Assembly (NCBI GenBank): GCA_000333855.2
Contig: CM007326.1
Span: 433,390-497,389 of the forward strand
Reading direction: 5' to 3'
Length of the DNA: 64,000 nt
From: Endotrypanum monterogeii
Lineage: Eukaryota > Euglenozoa > Kinetoplastea > Trypanosomatida > Trypanosomatidae
The translations under genes and the position numbers were made by a program. A model generated the notes under the pieces. The model searched no databases. It worked only from the letters and a program-made list of their open reading frames with translations, and had not been told where the DNA came from. Positions within the stretch are counted from its first letter, which is position 1. The number at the start of each line of letters is the position of its first letter. Of the stretch, positions 58,101 to 64,000 are shown in pieces.

Positions 58101-61100
58101 CGTGGCGTTCAGTGGAACGTGCATGGTTTGTCGCAAGAAAAAAGGATCCCACTACTGAAGCGATTGGAGGACGAACTGATCGTGTGGTGTGTGCTTCTTG
58201 AGACACACTTTTCCGAAAGTGAATGTGCTTCTTTTAAATGAACTGGTTTCCAACACTACGGCCTCGCTCGCCCGACTGGCGGCGAACGCGGTGGAGGAGT
58301 TTCCATCCTCGTCCGTGATGGACTGCGCGTGATAGCCGGAAAACGGGTCGCAGCGCCAGGGATGGAGATGGTAACTCTCACGTTGGTTCTACCTGATAAC
58401 TCTCTTTTATTGCTTGTCGGTGTTTATTTTTCAAGGGAAACACGAGTTGTGCCTGAAAATCTGTCAGTGATTTCTCCTGTCATTCCCCCGCATGGTGCGG
58501 GGGTAGTGGCCATGGACGCAAACTGTCATGACCCTCTCTGGGATTCTATTTGCCCACCGGACACCGGAGGCGAACGCATCGCTTCGTGGAGTGCAGAAAT
58601 GGAGCTAGAATGCGTGAACTCTGGTGCGCCAACCTGGAGAAAGACTATCAGTGCTCTGTCCTCGTCCGCCCCGGATGTAACTTTTGTAACTGGATGTGAC
58701 TTGCGGGATTGGACGATAACGTTCACACCGGACAGTGACCATGCCTGGATTGCGATGGATATCCTGCTCGGCGCCACCATTGACCGCCCGATAACATTTA
58801 AGCAGTCACGCCGTCTGTACAGTTGGAAGCAGGCGAATTGGAAGGAATTCCGGCGCTACACGCGCCGTGAGTTCCGGAATCGAATGAAAAAGTTCGATGG
58901 AGATGTGCAGCAACGCAGCAGGCTGCGTCTCCAGCAGTACCTCCCACCCGACTCTCGGGTGGATGAACAGCACCGGCCCACAGAGACGGAGCGACTTCGA
59001 GCGAAACGTGAGATGATGGAACGACGCCGCCGGCTCACGGTGCACGCGCTCGCGGGAGACATAGCGCGCATCGTACGGCAAGGCGTGACGAGAAGCGTTC
59101 CCTGCGCTGTGGCGAAGCATCCCCCCTTTTGGACGCCGGAGCTGACGCGCATAGACGAAGAGATCCAGCAGTGCCGCGACCCCCGTCAGCTTGAGCAGAT
59201 GGTGGGGCACCGCCGGCGGCGCCTCCGCGAAATTGCCACCCTACGATGGCGCGATACGTGCACGCACCTTGACACCACGGCCACAGCCAGCTGGCACCTG
59301 ATAAAGTCTGTCTACGCCCCCCGCCCACTGGCCTGTCCTGTGATGATTATCAACAACACTCCTCTCTCTGCCCGGGCTCAAGCCAATGAGCTTATTGAGA
59401 TGTATGCCAAGAAATCAACACGTCACGTCAATGCACCCCCCGCCACGCTCCCGCACAGGCCAGAAAAGCCCTTTGACTGGTTCACCCTTGGAGAGCTCAA
59501 GAAGCCTCTGCGCGAAATGCACCTTGGCTCAGCCCCTGGCCCCGACCACCTCCACAGTGAAGCGCTCCGCATGCTACCCGATGTGGGACTGCGGGCGCTC
59601 CTCCGACTGTACAACCTTACGGTCTCCCGTAGCCAGGTGCCGGCTCAGTGGAAGACGGGGATCATCATTCCGTTGTTAAAGGATGGCAAGCCCGTTGAGG
59701 ATCCGGCCTCCTTCCGCCCCGTCACACTCACCAGCAACCTCTGCAAGATCATAGAACGCATGATTGCCCGACGCATTCGTGCAACCGTTGAGCCCAACAT
59801 GTGCCCCCAGCGAGCTGGCTTCCGCCCGCAGCGGTCGACGATCGACCCGCTCGCACACCTAATGTCTACCATCGTCACGCGCCGCCCATTGGGGAAGGTG
59901 GGGGCGGTCCTTATCGACTACGCTCGCGCGTTCGATTCTGTTGACCACTCCTGCATCATCAATATCATCCGCCGCTACAAGGTGGATCCATGGCTGACTC
60001 GCTGGATTGCAGACTTCCTCCGCGATCGCGTATCCCGTGTCAAGGTACATAACGCCTTGTCGCACCCGGCTCGCTTCACATGCGGTGTTCCTCAAGGGTC
60101 TGTACTAGGACCGCTACTCTTTATCATCACCATGAACACCCTCAGTGAGCGACTAAACGCGATCCCTGACCTGCAGCACGCCTTCTTTGCCGATGATCTC
60201 ACCATCATCGCGCACGGACCGGATACCCGAGACATTCAGGCGACTCTGCAACAGGCGCTGAACTGCATCGGGGACTGGACGACAAAGCACTTCATGGAGC
60301 TTAGCGTGCCCAAAACGCACTACACAATGTTTGGCACCACGCACTACAACCAGCTTCACCTGACGATCAACGGCTCTGTGGTCACTGAGGACCGCCACCC
60401 ACGCCTTCTCGGCATCACCTTTCAGCCTCTGCGCGGAATGCTGATACACACTGAAAAGTCCATTCGTGCTGCGAACATGCGCCTCCAACAGCTCCGTGCA
60501 ATATCGGCTGCTCGCTGGGGCCCTCGCCGCGACCTGATGCGTACCTTTTATCTCGCCCTGATTCAGTCTCGACTTTTGTATGGGTGTGTAGCCTGGTGGC
60601 ACGCAGCGTCCCCCACGGTGAGAGAACGGCTCGAGAGGTTCCAGTGCACGGCGGCGGGCACGGTGGCAGGCGTCGCACGAGGGACATCCTGCAAAGACCT
60701 CCTCCGGGAGGCATACCTTGAACCCCTCGACGTGGTGGCCACTATCCGATGTGCACAGTACTACCTCAACTCTACGCTCCATGGTGGGATGCTGGCTGAG
60801 CATGCACAGTCGCTGTTGGGCGGGAACCATCCCGTCCAGGCACACCTGGCAGCGGCACAGCCCTTCTACGACTCCCTTGACGGCTTTGATTTTCCCCTAC
60901 CACCGTCGACGCTGCGCCTAGCTGAACGCATCTTCTTCAATCCGACACTACCTGGATGACTGAGCGCAGACTCCCCCATTTCCCTCAAGCAGGCCGCCAA
61001 ACTGGAGCGCATTCGCACGATGGAGAAGACCACGTATACTCTCTGGACGGACAGCTCCGTCAAGATGGAGGTAGGGTCAGCCGGAGCAGCGATCCTTGCA

Positions 61101-61703
61101 CGACAGCATGAGGTGGTCGCCAAGGCACTGGAACCGGCAGGCAAGCTAGCATGCAGCTAACGGGCAGAATGCGTCGCGATGGAGGCTGGCTTGAATCTGC
61201 TGATGGCAGTCCTCCCTAGCTTCTTACCCCGCAAGCGCTGCGCGGTGGCTATCTTCACCGAGTCCCTTTCCCTACTTATGGCCCTCAATACGGGCCCAGC
61301 AACGGTGGTGGATGGCATCCTTCGACGCATTTGGAGACTAATCCTGCGCCTAGTACGGCGAAGGGTCCGCCTCTCTTTCCAGTTTATCTTTGGCCACACC
61401 GACATCCCTGAACACGACGAGGTTGACGGCCTGGCAAAAGTTGGCTGCTGACTTCCGCAAAACGTCCCCGCCTGGACGACTGACGTGGTGACGTCCATTC
61501 GGCGCGTCAAAGTGCGCCCTGAGCAAGCGGTACCCTCCGACCCGCCAACGCAGAGACAACTCCTATTCGGCGAGTGCCGCTTCTCTCCTGAGCGGAAGGA
61601 TCTGCTACGACATGGCGAGACGATCGCCGCCCAGTTTCGATGTGGTACCTCTCGGCATTTTGGCTGGCTACACCGGCTGATCCACCGCGACAACGACATG
61701 TCG

Positions 61704-63490
61704 TGTCGCTGGTGCCGCGCGCTCCCGCCAGAGCCGCCCCCTCCAGAGCCACTCCTGCCGGAGCCGCCCCCACCAGTTCCGCCCCGGACCGCGCGCCTCA
61801 AACAGTCAGTCCCCCGCTCCACACCACGCACTCCTGGCGTGTCCGCCCCGGCTCGAACAACCCCGTCGCCGCCACGAACACCCACTCGCACCCCCAGTCC
61901 ATCCCTGGCGGTCTCGCCGAGACCGTCTACTCCTCCTGAAACCATGAACGACTTTGTGCTGCGCGATTCCCCGCACCGCCGGCAGGAACATATCAGATCC
62001 GGTCGCCTCCTTCGCTTTGCGGACAAGGCCAACATACCGGTGTTTTGCCCCCGTTGCTTCGGAGTGTACGCACATCGCAACTCACTGCATGGCCACCTGC
62101 AATGCCGCCATGATGTGGCCAAACGCGAGTCGCTCTTTGTTTGCCAGCGCAGCCTAGCAGCGCCACCCGAAGGGATGATGATCGATTGCCCCCTCTGCCA
62201 GTATAGTACGCCGGATCGCGCTGATTTCCGCGAGCATATGCTTACCACCCACCCTAGCCAGCGCCTCCCCTCGCCGTCGACTGCCATGACCGCACTCGCC
62301 CCAACGGTTGTGAACCCTGCAGCCCCTAACCCTCAATTCCGCCCTGCCCCTGCCCCGCTACAAGCCCGCCGCCTCGAGCTGAGGTGCGAACGCTGTGGCA
62401 AGCAATACCGCTCACAGTACGGGTTCAACAACCACCGATCCCGCTGCCACCCGCAGCTCGCAGATCCAGCTACCGAAGTGCAGCTACGCCCATCAACGAC
62501 CGACAGCAACCGCATGCAGTGTCCATACTGCGTGAACACACTGCTGGTTGACCGCTACATCAGGCACTACGAACGCTTCCACAGTCATCTACCACGCCCC
62601 ATCATGCCGGAAGAGACGTCTATACAAGACCGCCCCTTATACATCCCCCTCCCCGACGGCCGCTGGCGATGCCTACGGTGCCCTATAGAGCGCTCAAAGT
62701 ATCACATAGCGCGGCACTACCACCAATTCCATGGCCGAAACCCAGATCCGATCTTCCCAGTCGCCAATGGACAGGTCATTCGACGCCCAGTGAACACGTT
62801 CCACAGCGTCCACCAACCACCCGTCGTGGCGCCTGGACGATTACCATGTCCCAAGTGCGGCATCCCAATCACACTCAGCCGCATAGGCGTCCACTACCGA
62901 GCCGCGCACAAAAACGACCCCATCCCCCAAGTGGCCCCCGTACGAGCCACAACTCATCGCCGCCGCTTAGAGATCGATGCCAACTACCCGTGCCCGTTCT
63001 GTGACAAATCATATCCTCTACCCACCTCCCTTCGGAATCATGTACGCACTAAACATGAGAAAGCGACCCAACAACCACGTCCCCACGAACCATCACCCCC
63101 CGCCACTACGACCGAGCCCCCGACGACGTCTCCCACCACACCGCCGCCGCCGCCCAAGCCCATTCCGGCGTCACTGGACGAGGCTGCCTTCCCATTCCGT
63201 TGTGATATCTGCCCGTCCAAATACCGGTCATGGCCGGGGTTGCTCCATCACGTACAACATCTCCATCCGGGTCACCGTACCGGGATTGCCATTGTTGACG
63301 GCGAGAGCCGGACCATCGAGATCCCCTTAAAGACGATCCAATGCCCCGTTTGTCCGCTCACCTTCACTGGCCCTGCTACCCTCACCGTACACCTCACCCG
63401 CATCCATGATATGGGCGAGCTAGTAAAAGCCGCCCCGTGGATACGCGACCATCGGTGCGCGGAGACCCCGGAGCACTTAATGTGCTGCCC
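61704..63490 (+). other. Nine C2H2 zinc fingers between a CxxC and an ETPEHxxxC motif
   Basis: After RNase H the protein has CRWC (61704-61715), a ~115-residue Pro/Thr-rich linker, then nine fingers of the form C-x2-C-x11/12-H-x4-H, for example CPRC..H..H, CPFC..H..H, CPVC..H..H. Fingers 4-6 have an 11-residue loop, the others 12. The last part has HRCAETPEHLMCC (about 63452-63488), the other half of a C-C-H-C type motif. The fingers probably bind nucleic acid. Confidence 0.8.
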
Positions 63491-63673
63491 TGGACTACAA
63501 GATCTCCGGACAAAATACAGGATCAACGACGTGCCCTTTAAAGACATCGGCTCCAATATAGAGTTATCTTTGTTCCTTTGTGAGGTGTTCCAGCTCCCTG
63601 ACCCGATTCCGCCCGAACCCGAATGCCTACTTCCTCCAGCGCCACCGCCATCACCGTGTGATCAAGGCCGTGA

Positions 63674-63754
63674 TTCTCTTCCTGCCTCGGCTTCTGGATT
63701 ATCTCTTCCTGCCTCGGCTTCTGGATTATCTCTTCCTGCTTCGGCTTCACATTC
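63674..63754 (+). repeat. Three 27-base tandem repeats in the element's 3' coding end
   Basis: Unit TCTTCCTGCCTCGGCTTCTG plus GATTATC, coding for an SLPASASGL-type nine-mer, occurs three times in a row; the third differs by a few bases. The same array is present in the other copy at 54014-54094. Confidence 0.85.
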
Positions 63755-63959
63755 ACCAAAGAAAAGGGTGCCGTTGAGGAGGGCACGTGAAAGCTCGCCC
63801 GAAAATTGCTTACATGCTCGGAAAGCTGCTCGTCGCGAGGACAGACTCCCTCCGAGGACCTCCTCTCCATTGACGCACAGATGAGAGGGAGACCGATCCA
63901 GAGAAAAAAATAGTGGGGGAGAAGGCGACGGCAAGAGAATTCCCCGTAATTAGGCCCCT

Positions 63960-64000
63960 TTTAAAAAAAAAAAATATATATATATTTATATATATATATA
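63960..64000. repeat. Poly(A) tail and TA tract at the window end
   Basis: A12 followed by TA-only sequence to the window end. The poly(A) is the expected 3' end of the element and the TA tract is its 3' flank. The other copy's tail also joins a TA tract. Confidence 0.8.

Larger units (their letters stand above)
57975..63884 (+). pseudogene. Retroelement endonuclease-RT-RNase H-zinc finger polyprotein, four nonsense codons
   Basis: A single reading frame runs from the 2A region to 63884 with no frameshift, broken by stops at 58239 (TGA), 60957 (TGA), 61158 (TAA) and 61449 (TGA). Endonuclease residues are present on both sides of the first stop: WNVHG (58111), LETHF (~58197), AMDAN (58512) and SDHAW (58735). 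RT motifs are complete: LIDYARAFD (motif A), CGVPQGSVLGPLL (motif B), FFADD (60183-60197, catalytic). RNase H shows TDSS, RAEC and GHTD. The RT open part is 58329-60959. Host genes also use TGA as stop, so recoding is unlikely and this copy is probably dead. There is no in-frame ATG upstream of 2A after the stop at 57972. Confidence 0.88.
57813..63975 (+). mobile_element. Near-complete ingi/L1Tc-like non-LTR retrotransposon
   Basis: An element of about 6.16 kb. The 5' end is set by the ribozyme-like fold at 57813. In order it has a 2A peptide, an apurinic-type endonuclease, reverse transcriptase, RNase H, a Pro/Ser-rich linker, nine C2H2 zinc fingers and a C-terminal cysteine/histidine motif, then poly(A) and TA-rich sequence to the window end. 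This is the plan of the ingi clade of trypanosomatids (L1Tc in T. cruzi, ingi in T. brucei). In Leishmania species related sequences (DIRE, SIDER) are known only as decayed remnants, so a near-intact copy is notable. No obvious target-site duplication can be seen; 5' flank is ...AAGACACT and the 3' flank is TA-repeat. Confidence 0.9.

Noticed and set aside
61157..62287. Long open frame on the - strand (376 codons) across the zinc-finger region
   Set aside because: It is antisense to the retroelement's zinc-finger coding sequence and reflects its GC-rich codons; the product has no domain.
57975..63884. TGA read as tryptophan to explain three of the four in-frame stops
   Set aside because: Host genes in the window (for example those ending at 15668, 20137, 25098) end in TGA, and one of the four stops is TAA.

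Overview
The window is nuclear DNA of a trypanosomatid (kinetoplastid flagellate), most like the Leishmania/Leptomonas/Crithidia side of the family. Twenty-three intronless genes lie head to tail on the + strand from 945 to 52800. They are separated by 0.3-2.2 kb spacers rich in pyrimidine tracts followed by AG (trans-splice acceptors), (TA)n, (CA)n/(TG)n and homopolymer runs. No bacterial-type promoters, operators or ribosome binding sites are expected or seen. TAA, TAG and TGA all end host genes, so the genetic code looks standard. I cannot name the species.

Region 1 (1-32.3 kb): AlkB-like dioxygenase, deoxyribose-phosphate aldolase, a predicted lipid-anchored SNase-type nuclease, a coiled-coil protein, two unrecognised proteins (one cytoskeletal-looking), a PIG-X/PBN1-like GPI mannosyltransferase subunit, a WDR54-like WD40 protein, an FHA + tandem-BRCT protein with the layout of MDC1, a repeated zinc-ribbon protein, an APC5-like helical-repeat protein, an NXT1/Mtr2-type mRNA export factor and an NDR-family kinase. 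Region 2 (32.3-52.8 kb): an ER thioredoxin-fold protein lacking one active-site cysteine, several conserved-looking proteins of unknown role (one may carry a degenerate kinesin motor), a thiol dioxygenase (ADO/PCO family) and COQ6 enclosed by a 0.3-kb inverted repeat, ENY2/Sus1, a membrane protein and a small protein ending in a CaaX-like box. Neighbours share no pathway, as is normal for polycistronic units, though NXT1 and ENY2 both belong to mRNA export/chromatin machinery.

Region 3 (52.8-64 kb): transcription converges on a folate/biopterin-transporter gene on the - strand (54640-56565). The convergent switch region holds a long GC-rich hairpin, a 10-N gap, a 310-bp direct repeat and the 3' end of a non-LTR retrotransposon. 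From 57813 to about 63975 lies a near-complete ingi/L1Tc-like element. It has an HDV-ribozyme-like 5' end, a 2A peptide, AP-type endonuclease, reverse transcriptase, RNase H and nine C2H2 zinc fingers, all in one frame interrupted only by four nonsense codons.

Three N runs (16663-16682, 42178-42586, 53769-53778) mark assembly gaps. The bases around the first look like gap-filling artefact, and the last ~80 bases of the full element may also be poor sequence. The most interesting items are the retroelement with its apparent empty and filled target sites, the MDC1-like protein, the possible pseudokinesin and the inverted repeat around the ADO-COQ6 pair.
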